NCBI GenBank assembly: GCA_015183035.1
Contig: JACZZP010000011.1
Coordinates: forward strand, 1,178,001 to 1,242,000
Length of the DNA: 64,000 nucleotides
Source of the DNA: Meloidogyne chitwoodi
Lineage: Eukaryota > Nematoda > Chromadorea > Rhabditida > Meloidogynidae
Direction of reading: 5' to 3'
Positions 13,601 through 23,930 of the stretch are shown here, piece by piece. The translations under genes and the position numbers were made by a program. Every line of letters begins with the position of its first letter. The first letter of the stretch is position 1. The notes under the pieces were generated by a model that saw only the letters and a list, made by a program, of their open reading frames with translations, ran no database searches and was not told the origin of the DNA.

Positions 13601-16600
13601 CCACAAAAATTATCGTCTTCTCCAGTAATGTGTGAGAAGAAAAAAGAAGTAGCTCCTGTGTCAATGGAAGAAGAAGGCAAAACAAATTCTTCAGTCAATT
13701 TTGGTTCTTTTAACGATTCATCGGACGTGGGAAATAATGAAAAATGTGAGGAAGTTAAGGCAGAGGGCAATGGCGATTGCTTTTTATCGTCAAACCTTTC
13801 ATTCTGTTGGTCATATAACGGAATTATGGAGGGGATATTGGCAGCACTTTGTGTGTCCATTTTGTCTATAGTAGTAATATATCTATAGTCTTCTATTTCT
13901 TCCACTATATCTTTAGCCTTTTTTGGCATGCTTTCTTCATTCATAACACTTTTTATACAACTAGCAGCTATATTTTTAATAAAAGCCTCTTCATCTTCGT
14001 CTATCTCATTTTCTATATACTTCCACTCTCTTCGGTTGTCGGCTGGCATAAAATATTTTTTATTATCTTCTCTTTCCTCTTCTTTTTTATTTTTTATTTC
14101 TTCGATTTCGTTGAGCATTTCTTTTTCCTCTTTCTTTTTATTTTCTATTTGGTTGGCACTTTTCTTTTTTAATTTAATTTCATTTATACTTTGTTTTTCT
14201 TTATTATTAATTGTCCATTCTGTTAATAAGACAGGCTCTTCTTTTAATATTAAATTCTCATTATTAAAGTTCGAAATATTCTCTTGTGAATCAATTTCCC
14301 TTTCCAGTTCATTGGATATTTTTATATTTCCAATATCACTAAAATCTTTTTCTAGTAAAGAAATATTATTTGGTGAAAATATATTAAATTTCATTTTCTC
14401 TTTTTCTTCTATTAAATTATTTTCCTTCTTTTTTTGGATTTCAAAATATTCCAATTGTTGCAATTGTTTTTCCTGACAAATTGGCCATGAATCTACTAAC
14501 ATATTTTTCTCCTTTTCTTCGTTTTTTACTAAAAATGTTTCAAATGTGTTGTCAGTCATTTGAAGTTTTTTATTATAATTGTCATCAAATTGATGTTCTA
14601 TAAAAAATAATTTTTCTTTTAATTAAATTATTTATTATTATGTAAAAAAATAAAATGAATATAGGTATTTAAATAATTATTGGATTATTATAATTTTTAA
14701 AAATTTATTATTATTTTTGTTAGACTTTTAATAAATATTTAATTTAAATGTAATTTAAATATATTAACCTTCTTTTTCAGAAAATTTTTCTAAATTTTTG
14801 TTATTTTGTTGTTCTATTAGTACATTATCATCAACAGACATTAATGCAACATTCATTTTTTCCAATTCTTGTTTAAACCAACAAATTTCGTTTAAAACAC
14901 GAGAAGATTCTTTTTCTTCATTTTCAATTTCATTTAAATTTTTTGATGAAGAAACTAATAAATTAGATTTATCAATACTTTTACTTCTCCACATTGTTTG
15001 TGGTAGAGGAGGCCTAGGAGGTGGAAATGATGTCGAAGTGGATTGAAAAGGAAAAAATTGGTTAAAACTGAAATAATAAAAATAATAATAAATTATATAC
15101 TTATTATATTTACTTGATTAATATTAATCTAATTAATTTTTTAAATTATTTAAAAATGTTAGGAAAATTAAAGGAGATTTTGTATAATTTTATAATAAAT
15201 TAAATATTATATAATTCTAAAAAATAAAATTTGTTTTAATTTTAATTTGGTGAAAAATAAAACAAAGAAATATACTTATAAAAGAAAATAAAAATTTAAT
15301 TAAAAAATTAAAATAAATTAAAACTAACATACCTAATATTTTCTCCAATATTTTCTTCTAATAATCCACTACTACTATTTTGTTGTTGTTCTCCTTCAGA
15401 ATCACCTATTCCACTACTACTTCTACTACTATTACTTTCAATATTAGTAAATATTTGTTCTGTTTGATTATTTTTAAGCCAAAATTCTGGACAAAAAGGT
15501 GAAAAAGATTCTTTTTTATTTTCTTTTATTTTTTCTTCTACTTCATTAATTTCTTCTTCAACAAAAGAAATATTTTCTTTTTCTTTATTATCTTCTTTTA
15601 TTTTATTATTATTAATTAATTCTTTTTCAGTTAAATAATTTTGTTCTTTTTTTATTCCTATCATTTTATTTTCTTCTTCTTCAAAATTTGCCAATTTATT
15701 AATTTTATAAATATGTTCTAATTCATCTTCTGTTAATTCTTTTGTAGTAATAGATTGTTGTTTATCTTCTATTTTAATAAATGTATCAGAAACTTTATTT
15801 GCTAAACGTTGTGATAATGAAAAAATTCCACCAAATGCAAATTTTGATGTTTTTTGTTTTTTATCTTCTTCTTTTGTTGTAAATTCATCATCCTTCACTT
15901 CATTCTCAAATATTTTTTCTAATAATTCATCTTTTTCTTCTTCATCTCTTTTAATAAATAATGATTTTTCTATTAATATTTTATTATTTTCTTTTTTAAT
16001 TTCATCTTCACTAATTATCTCTTCAATATTTTCTTCTTTACAATTTAACAATGAATTCATTTGTAAAGATATTTGTTTATTTAAATTATTTGTTTGTAAT
16101 CTTTGACGAGATTCAGCCATAACATTAAATATATGTTTACGTTCTTCTTCTGTTAAACCAATTAATGCTTCATCAGGTAAATTATTATTTATATTTTCTT
16201 CGTTTATTGAAAAGTCAGTTAAATTAGAAGATAAAGATTGATTGCTAATAATTGATGATTTTTAAAATTAAATATTTTATTAAATTTATTATATAATATT
16301 TTACCTTAATAATTCAATAAATGTTTGTTTTGTATCTGTCACTTCACTTGTTTTTCTTTTAATAATTTTAGGATTATTAAATGTTTCTGAAAAAGCATAA
16401 CTCATTTTACGTCCCAAAAATGTTGAAGAAATCATAGCAATTGAATTAGAAAAAGTATTTCTTCTTCCTTTATTATTGTCATTTTTATTATTAATAGGTT
16501 CAACACAAAAATTACTATTTTCTTTCCTAAAATTTTAATTTTTTAAAAAATATTTATTAATTAGTTACCAATTATTTATTTCTGAATCAAATTCATTTAA

Positions 16601-19600
16601 TTTTATATTTTTTTCTTCTTCTTCTTGTTCTTCATTTTCTTTTAGTAAATCTTCTTTAAATTGATTATCAAAATAAATAGCTCTAGGATTTCTTCTAATA
16701 ATAACAATTGTTTTAATATCATTAACTGCTTCTTCAGCTATTTTTTCACTAAGTCTTTGAACATAAAAATCTAATTTTAATAAAAAATCAATATTTTCAA
16801 AATTATTAATTTCTTCATCTTCAATATTTTCTTCATCTTTATTAATTTCTTCATTTTCTTTATAAACTGATTCACAAAGAGACTCACGCAATTTCTCATC
16901 AGTAAAAACTATTTTAATTTTAGAAAATATTTTCTTATTTTTTTCTTCTTTTTTTTCTAAATTAGTATTTTGATTTGTTGTAGAAATAAATTGACTTTTA
17001 TTTAATTTATTTGTATAATTTATCATAATATTTGGTATAAAAGTTAAAGATGATTGACGAGTATATTTATTTATTAAATTAATATCTTTAACTGCTTTTG
17101 TGCCATATTGAAGTGAACAACGGCCAATTGATTTTTTAAGAAGAAATTGATCATCTTCTTTTGATATTAATTTATAATCTTCTGGCAAAAATTGAATTTT
17201 TTCTTCATTTTTAGAAGAGAAAGAATCTTCCCCTGATGTCGAAGTACTACTATTACTCTCTTTATTTTTTGATTTTTCTTCCTCTTCAATTCCTTCTTCT
17301 TTTAAACTTATTTTTTCTTCATTTTTAAAAGAATAAATTGAATCATCAGCCCCAGATGTTGAAGTACTTGTACTACTATTATTATATTTAATAAATTTAT
17401 TTAATTCTTCTTTTTCTTCTTCTTTGGATATTTTTTCTAATTCAATTACTTTTATATTTTCAATTTGTTTTGCCGAATCCATCATTGAAAGAGCCTGATT
17501 TGTTGTATATAATTCAGCAAATGAATGTGTTGAATCAGCTCCAGAAGTTGTACCACTTGATGAAAAATAATTAAATTCATTATTTTCTAATGCTTTTTCA
17601 ATTATTTTTTCTTCAATTCCATTAATTAATTTTATTAAATTATTCTCCTCTAATATTTCATTTAATTCTTCATTTTCTATGTCTTTTTTATAATTATTTT
17701 TATTAATTCCTTTATCAAAAATATCTTTTTTCTCATTAATTAATTTAATATTATCTTCAATTAAATTAATATTTTTCTCATTATTTTCAGTAAAATCTTC
17801 AAATAAATTCTCAGATTCAATTAATTCACATTTTTTATCAAAATTATTTGAAATTGTCAAAACAGTATCTCCATCTAAAAAAAATATTTTTTTTAAAAAA
17901 TGAATAATTAAAAAAAAATTAATTTACTAGATGATTTATCATTTGACATTCCACGTTTAAAAATTGTTTTTTGATTATTTTGTTTTTTTAAATAAAAATT
18001 AATATTTTCTAATAAATTATCTTCTTCATTAGAAAGTTTTTCAATATAAGCAATATGTTCTAATTCTTCTTTTGTTATTTTATTATCTTCTTCTTTATAT
18101 TTATTTTCTTCAATTTCAAAACATTTCTCAAATTCAGAATCTTCATTTTCTGGTAAATCTCCCTCAGAAGGTTCTCCTTTAATTTAAAAAATAAAATTTT
18201 ATAAAAATTAGCACAATTTTAACCTTTCAATTTTGAAGCAATTGAAGAATTAGAAGAATCTGCTAGCGATGTTTTGCTACTTGATGAAACAGATTGAGAA
18301 GATGAATATTTTTCTATTTCTGGGAGGGCCTTAAATAAAATTTATTTTTTATTTTTAAATAAATATTTAAAAGAACAAATACCAGTCTGTCCTTTTAAAT
18401 AATAATTTTATATTTTAATAAATATTAAAAAATATAAATTAATTTTACTTTAATTTTTTCTTCCAAATTTTCTATTAAAATTTCTTCTTTATTAGGTTGT
18501 TCCAATAATTCTTTATTATCATTTTTTAATTTTTGTTTAGAATTAAAAGAATCTAATAAATTTTTTGCCCAAATAGGTATATCTGGTTTTTCATCATCAT
18601 TATCTACAGTTAATTGTTTTATTTTATTCCATTCTCTTTCTATAGCTATTTCTTCTTCTTTTTGATCATCAAATGCTGGATAAAATATTTTTTCTTTTTT
18701 ATTTATTTTAAATAATTCTTTAATTTTAATATTTTCTTCTTCTTCTTTTTTAAATTCTTTTTCATTTTCTTCTTCAGAATTTAAACTTAATTTTTCAGAA
18801 TAATTATCATCAGCTCCACAAGTTTCACTACTAGAAGTTTTAATAGAAGAAATATTATTTAATATATTATTATTATTATTTATTAAATTAAAAGAAGAAG
18901 AACCACTTTCTTCTGCTAAAAGTAAAACTTTTTGAATATGTTCTAATTCTTCACAAGTTAAAATATCAAGAGTTTTTTGGTCTTTATTTTCATTAATTAA
19001 TTGTTCAAATTGAAGATTTTCATTAATAATATTTTTATTAAATTCTTTTTTAGCTAATCTTTCAATTCTTTCAATATGTTCTAATTCTTCTTTTGTTAAT
19101 TTATTTAAATCTTCATTATTAAATTGCGGAAATATTTCTAATTTTTCTTTGGCTATTTTCTCTTCAAAAAGAGGTTCTTTTTTTATAATTGAAGTATTTT
19201 CTATAAATTTATTAAATTCAAAATTATTATTATTAATTTCTTTTTCAGCTAATTTATTAATCATTTCAATATGTTCTAATTCTTCTTTAGTTAATAAATT
19301 ATTTGTTTCTTCTAAAAATATTTCCTCATTCAATTCTTTATTATTTTTTATTAATGAAGATAAAGATTTATTAGGCAAAGAATCTGTTAAATTTGTTTTT
19401 ATATTTTTATTTATTTCTTCATTATTATAATTTTGTAAAATATTATTAAATTCTTTTTTTTCATTTTCATTATAATCAAATTCATATTCTTCATTAGAAT
19501 GATAACTATCAGCTTCTGATGTTCGACCTGAAGAAGATGAATTTTCGTTTATTTTTATTTCTTCTTCATCTTTTTTTAAATCAAAAGAAGAATATTCTTT

Positions 19601-22600
19601 ACTTTTAAAATATTCCAATTTAATATTAATTTCTGGTTCTGTATTTACTGTTTCCTTTTTATTCATAAAATTATCATCAAATTCATCTAATAAACTATCA
19701 TTTATAGAAATATTTGTATCTGCACTAGATGTACTGCTTGAACTTCTTGTTAATATATTCTTTGTTTCAATATCTTTATTAACATCTTCGAAGATCTTAT
19801 CTTCTATTTCTTTGCATAAAACCTTTTCTTTGTCTTCATTTTCCTCTTTTCTTTGAGTTGGTGAAGGAGAATGTGGTGGTGAAGGTGATGGAGGTTCTAT
19901 TATTACAGAAATTTGTTTTATTATAAAATTTGAATTTTCTTGTTTCCCTTCAGATTTAATTAAATCTTCATTGAGTATTTTATCATTTAATGATTCTTTT
20001 GAATTTAAACTAAAAGTAGAATCAGCACTAGAAGTTGGAGAAGATTTTTCTAAATTTTCAAGTGAAGATTGTTCGAATTCTGTTAAAAATAATTTATTTA
20101 TTTCTTCTGTTTCATCTTCTTGAAGGTCATCTAAAATAAACAATTATTATTTTTTATTAAATCTTAAGTATATTTTTATTTTTAAAATTTCTTACTTTTA
20201 AAATTTAATAAATTCTTCTTTTCTTCTTCTTCTATTTTATTTATTTCATAATTTTTACTCTCTTCTGCAACTAATTGACTTAACCAATCAGTTAAATTAT
20301 TATCTTCAATTTGTTCTTTCTCTTCTATTAAAATATTATCTTCTTTTAATATAAAATTACATTCACATTCTTTTTCAGTTTTAAATTCAAAAATATTATC
20401 AGAAATTAATGAAATACATGGTAAATTCTTTTGATTTTGTTTAATTTCCTCTACACAATTATCAATATATTGTTTATCTTCTTTTTTAATTTTTTCTTCT
20501 TTCACATCTTCTTTTTCTTCTAAAATCTCTTTTTCAACAATTTCATGAAGAGAAGGCGAAGATGTATCTGCAAAAGATGTACTGCTTGAACTTGTTGAAT
20601 TACTTTTTCCTTTCATTCCAATTTTATTATCAATTTTTTCGATATCTAATGAAGAATCTGTGCTATTTATATTACAAGTAATTGAACTTTTTGTTTGATT
20701 TTCTTTTTCAAAAACAGGTGAAAATGTTTCATAAATTTCTTCTTTTAAATTATCTCTTTCATTAACTTCTGCTAAAATAATATGTTTTTCAATGTATTCC
20801 TCGTCCTCAAAAGAGCTAGGACATTCAGTATCTGCCCCAGATGTTTGCCCCGAATCATCACTTTGTTCAAATTCATATAATTCTTCAAAAGCTGAATTTA
20901 CTTCTTGAACATTTTTTTGATCATTTTTCTCTTCCAAATTTAAAATATCATCCTTATCAATTATTTTCATTTCTTCTTCTTCTTCTCCATTAATTGTAAT
21001 TAATGGAACTGATTGTACATAAATTGGATCATTTGTAGATTCATCATTATTATTTATTTTTTTAATATTTTCACTAAAATTAAATATAATTTCTTTTAAT
21101 TAATTTTAAATTCAATAAACCTCTGTTTTTGTTGTTCTTCCTCAATTAAAATAATATAATAATTATTTGCTGAAATAATACTACTATTGTCCTCTTCTGT
21201 CGAAAAATGTGGCAAAAACCTAAAAAATATATTTTTTAAATCCAATAGAAAATAGAATAACTGGTTTTAATTCTTCAACATTAATTTTAAGAAAATAATT
21301 TTTATGGACTATTCCCTCTAATAAATATTATTTTCACCTATCAACAGTCAAAGACTCCTGTATTGCAAAATAAACAATATCTGCAGCTTCATTTCTTGCA
21401 AAACGTTCAATAATTTGTGTAAATGTTGTTGAACATTGTTCAATAGCACTAACACTAATACAAAGAGATAATGTGTCCAAATAAGTAGCAAGAAGAGGAT
21501 TTTCACCCACTAGGGAATTTCTATTATTTACAATAGAAAATGGAGGAGATTTATCTAAAAAATAATATTTTTGAATTTTTAAACTTTAAAATCATACCAA
21601 TCTCATCATTATCTTTTACTTCATCTTCAATTTCTCTTTCCTCTACATCCAAACTTTTAAACCAATTATCAATTTTTCTGCTCATTTTTGCCATTCTCTG
21701 AGCTATAGTCATTCTATTTTCCATTGATTCATCTACTAAATATTTTATTTAATTTTTTTAAATATTTTTTCAATTACTTTTTTCTGTGGCAATATTTGTT
21801 TCTAAATCTTCTTCAGAAAACATTAATTCAGAACTTGCATAAGAACAATAAGATGAAGGACAAGGCCCTACAGTAATCTCAACATCTATAAAATTTAAGA
21901 AGCTTTAAATTTTTTATTAAAATTTACCTTCCGGCAAAGAGTCCATTTGAATTATTTCTGGAGCCATTCCATCAGACCTATCCACTCCATCAATAACATT
22001 ATCTCCATTTTCATTTTCAAATGTATTAATAGGAGTAATAGGAACCCTCCCTCCTCGAACAACTCTTAAATGTTTTGTGTCCATTACTACACGGGCAGAA
22101 CGATTAGAACGTTGAGCACGTCTTAGAACCTTAATAAAATAATTAAAATGTCAATAATATTTAGAAATTATTAAGAAATCTCTTTTTAAAAAACTTAGAA
22201 ATTATTATAAAATATTTAAGGTTAATCAAATTTATTAATAATTTTCTTTTATATTTAATGTTGTAACATAATTATATGAAAATTATAAAATTAATTTAAA
22301 TATATAAAATTACATCATGAATATGTTCTCTCTGTTCCTGACTCAAAGAAGGAACTAAAGGGATTCTTTTGAATTGTTTTTGTTCATCACCTTCTATTGA
22401 TTGTTCCGAGGCAACAGAAGAAACATCTCCAAGTGATTGGAACGACGTAGATGCGTGGTCAAACTCTGTTTTTTGATGTTGTTGTTCGAGATCTTCGCGA
22501 ATAATTGAATTTCTTAAAACATTTGTAGTTAATTTAATAAATTAAATTAATTTTATATTATTTAATAGATGGATTAATACTAATTAGTTATTCACGGTAA

Positions 22601-22740
22601 GGTAATACCGCGGTAAAATTACCGAATTTACCGTTACCGGAAAAACGCATATGAATAACTCTACTAATAATCCATAAAAAAATTATTTAAATTTTTTTAA
22701 ACAAAAAAACAAACCTAAAATAAGAAAACCAAGAAGACAT
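1090..22740 (-). CDS. cla-1: Clarinet/Piccolo-type presynaptic active-zone protein (giant, about 35 exons)
   Basis: Scaffold of the presynaptic active zone, related to Piccolo, Fife and RIM. The start is MSSWFSYF in a short exon (22740 down to about 22713); the stop is at 1090. Exons run at about 22515-21122, 21076-13434, 13080-10186, 8924-8038, 6833-3359 and 2515-1090, broken by many short introns. Order: an N-terminal region with a helix motif (LSQEQREHI), very acidic low-complexity exons with repeated TSxAD and LTxEELEHI motifs, a Gln/Ser-rich region, a short basic segment with RRREAL and RHRQYQIDRWLR, a PDZ domain and one C2 domain. The PDZ contains GIRIVGGKK, VLEWNGVLL and KTYEEVERII, closer to Piccolo (KTYEEVQSII) than to RIM. 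C. elegans cla-1 makes long and short isoforms; the same may hold here. That all exons form one transcript is inferred from phase agreement; the junction 8038/6833 is the weakest. Probably 4,500-5,000 residues. Confidence 0.8.
1968..2372 (-). other. cla-1: PDZ domain exons of the clarinet-like gene
   Basis: Exon 2372-2251 gives DLGIRIVGGKKMPNGDLGAF and a loop ending LGELTEGDQ. Exon 2196-1968 continues VLEWNGVLLSEKTYEEVERI and IQASTGEIELIVS. The carboxylate-binding loop is of the LGIRI type. The residue pattern SEKTYEEVERIIQASTGE resembles the Piccolo PDZ more than RIM PDZ domains. A basic segment (KRSSKIKRLLLTRRYKYE, about 2510-2420) precedes it. Confidence 0.85.
3359..6833 (-). other. cla-1: Gln/Ser-rich central exons of the clarinet-like gene
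   Basis: Exons 6833-5250, 5180-4160 and 3983-3359 carry low-complexity Q, S, N and Y tracts. The joins check in phase: RR|AYSGAHRVHQPMSDD at 5250/5180 and QPFG|GQPFGDRITSY at 4160/3983. A conserved-looking basic helical stretch near 5880-5760 reads KELREALKRRREALNTCEIE then RHRQYQIDRWLRNGGDLL, the only non-repetitive block here. The first exon opens after an AG acceptor at 6834-6835 with NAITQSISTSTTT. Confidence 0.7.
6834..8037 (-). other. Large intron of the clarinet-like gene; possible internal promoter
   Basis: 1.2 kb without convincing coding sequence. It is less AT-extreme than its neighbours at 7300-7740 and holds short palindromes (GTACTAGCTAGTTAGTAAGTAC near 7325; TTGCCTGTGGCAA near 7614). 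It separates the acidic long-form exons from the Gln-rich/PDZ/C2 exons. The upstream exon can either splice out at a weak GTGGGG donor (about 8038) or read to a stop codon about 12 bases further, which would give an isoform lacking PDZ and C2. Confidence 0.35.
9183..9955 (+). CDS. Small secreted eight-cysteine protein nested in a clarinet intron
   Basis: Unrecognised family. The ATG at 9183 opens a hydrophobic signal sequence (NIFIFVIILTFKIILLKG) followed by QWPRW. Later exons read LDCIKNVGECILIAPNSK, RYKCRREPMPQTKW, RIACPIGCEQDADLS (9515-9556), KKPIDNKKCQKYY, GEWYLWLTDPCVAK, and a last exon THCRFNDIPFHQ to a basic tail RRGRKKKIA, stop at 9953-9955. Eight cysteines remain after the signal peptide, so a disulphide-bonded extracellular domain is likely. 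The gene lies antisense within the 8925-10185 intron. Most introns have GT donors and AG acceptors in phase; the first junction (about 9273/9318) is uncertain because the phase that fits needs a GTTTTT donor. Confidence 0.65.
13434..20970 (-). repeat. cla-1: Acidic region with degenerate protein repeats (clarinet long form)
   Basis: Long exons rich in Glu, Asn, Lys, Ile and Ser. Two motifs recur. (1) A Ser-rich TS(G/S/x)AD(S/T/D) block occurs about ten times, for example TSGADSTHSF (17.5 kb), TSTSGADDSIYSF (17.35 kb), TSLADSSNS (18.25 kb), TSSADTNIS (19.7 kb), TSSADSTFS (20.0 kb), TSFADTSSP (20.57 kb), TSGADTECP (20.84 kb). (2) A helix (L/I)T(K/C/E)(E/D)ELEHI..I.(K/R)LA occurs at about 15.72, 18.05, 18.94, 19.09 and 19.27 kb. 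The region is predicted disordered apart from these helices. Confidence 0.75.
22586..22660. repeat. Small inverted repeat in clarinet intron 1
   Basis: AGTTATTCA at 22586-22594 is inverted as TGAATAACT at 22652-22660. Between them several CGGTAA/TTACCG words form overlapping palindromes (GGTAATACCGCGGTAAAATT). GC-rich against the surroundings; may be a tiny transposon relic. Confidence 0.4.
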
Positions 22741-23930
22741 TTAAAATAAAGAAAATAGTAATCTGTCAATATTGCTGAAGAGGAAATTTTTTAAAATTTT
22801 AAATATCAAAATATTCTCTAAAATCTATTTAAAAAATTTTCTTTTCTGTTCGTTCATCTAAAATTTTAAAAAATTCAATTTAATTAAAATAATTTAAAAT
22901 AAATAATGATCATAATTTTATTTAAAAGAAAATAAAATATTGTATTATATTAAGGAAAGTGAGAAGAAGCTTATATATAACAAAAATTGGCAGCTAAATG
23001 AATAAGAAAACACGTCTATTTAACTAAAAAATAACGGCACCACTAGTGCCATTTGAGAAAAGAAAGGAATTTGAAAATATAAATAAAAAAGAAGAGGAAA
23101 TGATAAGAGAAAAGTCGTTGTTTTGTGCCAGTCTAACTTTTGCCAATCCAAAAATAGCTAGAAGATAGAGAAACTGTCGTGCGAGCTGCACATTTTCCCT
23201 TTTTTAAATATTTTATCGAGTCTAAGCGAGACTTTATATTTTAAAATCCCCCAATATTATCAATTGGTAGCCAGCCGTAAAAGTGTTCGTTTTCTATTTT
23301 TCTGTCCTATTTGTTTTTATATCTGGCTTTTTCTTGTTAGTTAACTAATATCCTGTAGTCTTTTTTTATTCTTTTGTTGTATTTGTTCAACGAATAACAA
23401 TGTCGTTTATTTTTTATTCATTCAACACTAAAGAATATGTGAGATTATTTAAAATCTCTATCAGACTAACAAAATGGGAAACAATAAGAAAGTTAAACTT
23501 TCTTAAATTGTTTATAATTTTAAACTTAATCTGGTTAAAAGTTAATGTTTTTGCTTTGTTGAAAAAACCAAATAACAGTAAATAGTTAATAATTAAGTAT
23601 AAAATTGATTTTCTCAATTTCGACTGTCATAAAAAATTGAAATAAAAATTGACTCTTATGGCGTATGCAATTTTATTGACGGAAGAATTTCTAACAGAAA
23701 GCGTCTTTTTCATTTTTTTTATTTTGGTAGCAATCCTTTCCTAACCTTTCATTGACCCTATTGTTTTTTTAAACCAATTTTGTCTCATAGTGGATAGAAA
23801 ACTAAATTATAGAGAATATATAATATTTTAGAAACCGTTGTAGCAGTTTTCTCAAAATTATATATTTAATAAAATAAACAAAATATTATATATAGTAATT
23901 AAATATATTAATATAAAATTTACCAGAAAT
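22741..23930. other. Intergenic; upstream region of the clarinet-like gene
   Basis: No supported gene. It is the 5' flank of the clarinet-like gene (minus) and the 3' flank of NOL10. A perfect palindrome GGCACTAGTGGTGCC (minus sense; 23037-23051) stands out. A 61-codon open frame at 23400 has no family features and an equally long antisense frame. Confidence 0.4.

Noticed and set aside
13628..14476. Long plus-strand Ser/Phe-rich frames
   Set aside because: Antisense shadows of the acidic Glu/Lys-rich clarinet exons; TTC/TCT runs are the complement of GAA/AGA.
23400..23617. 61-codon plus-strand and 67-codon minus-strand frames
   Set aside because: They overlap each other on opposite strands and show no signal peptide, motif or family likeness.
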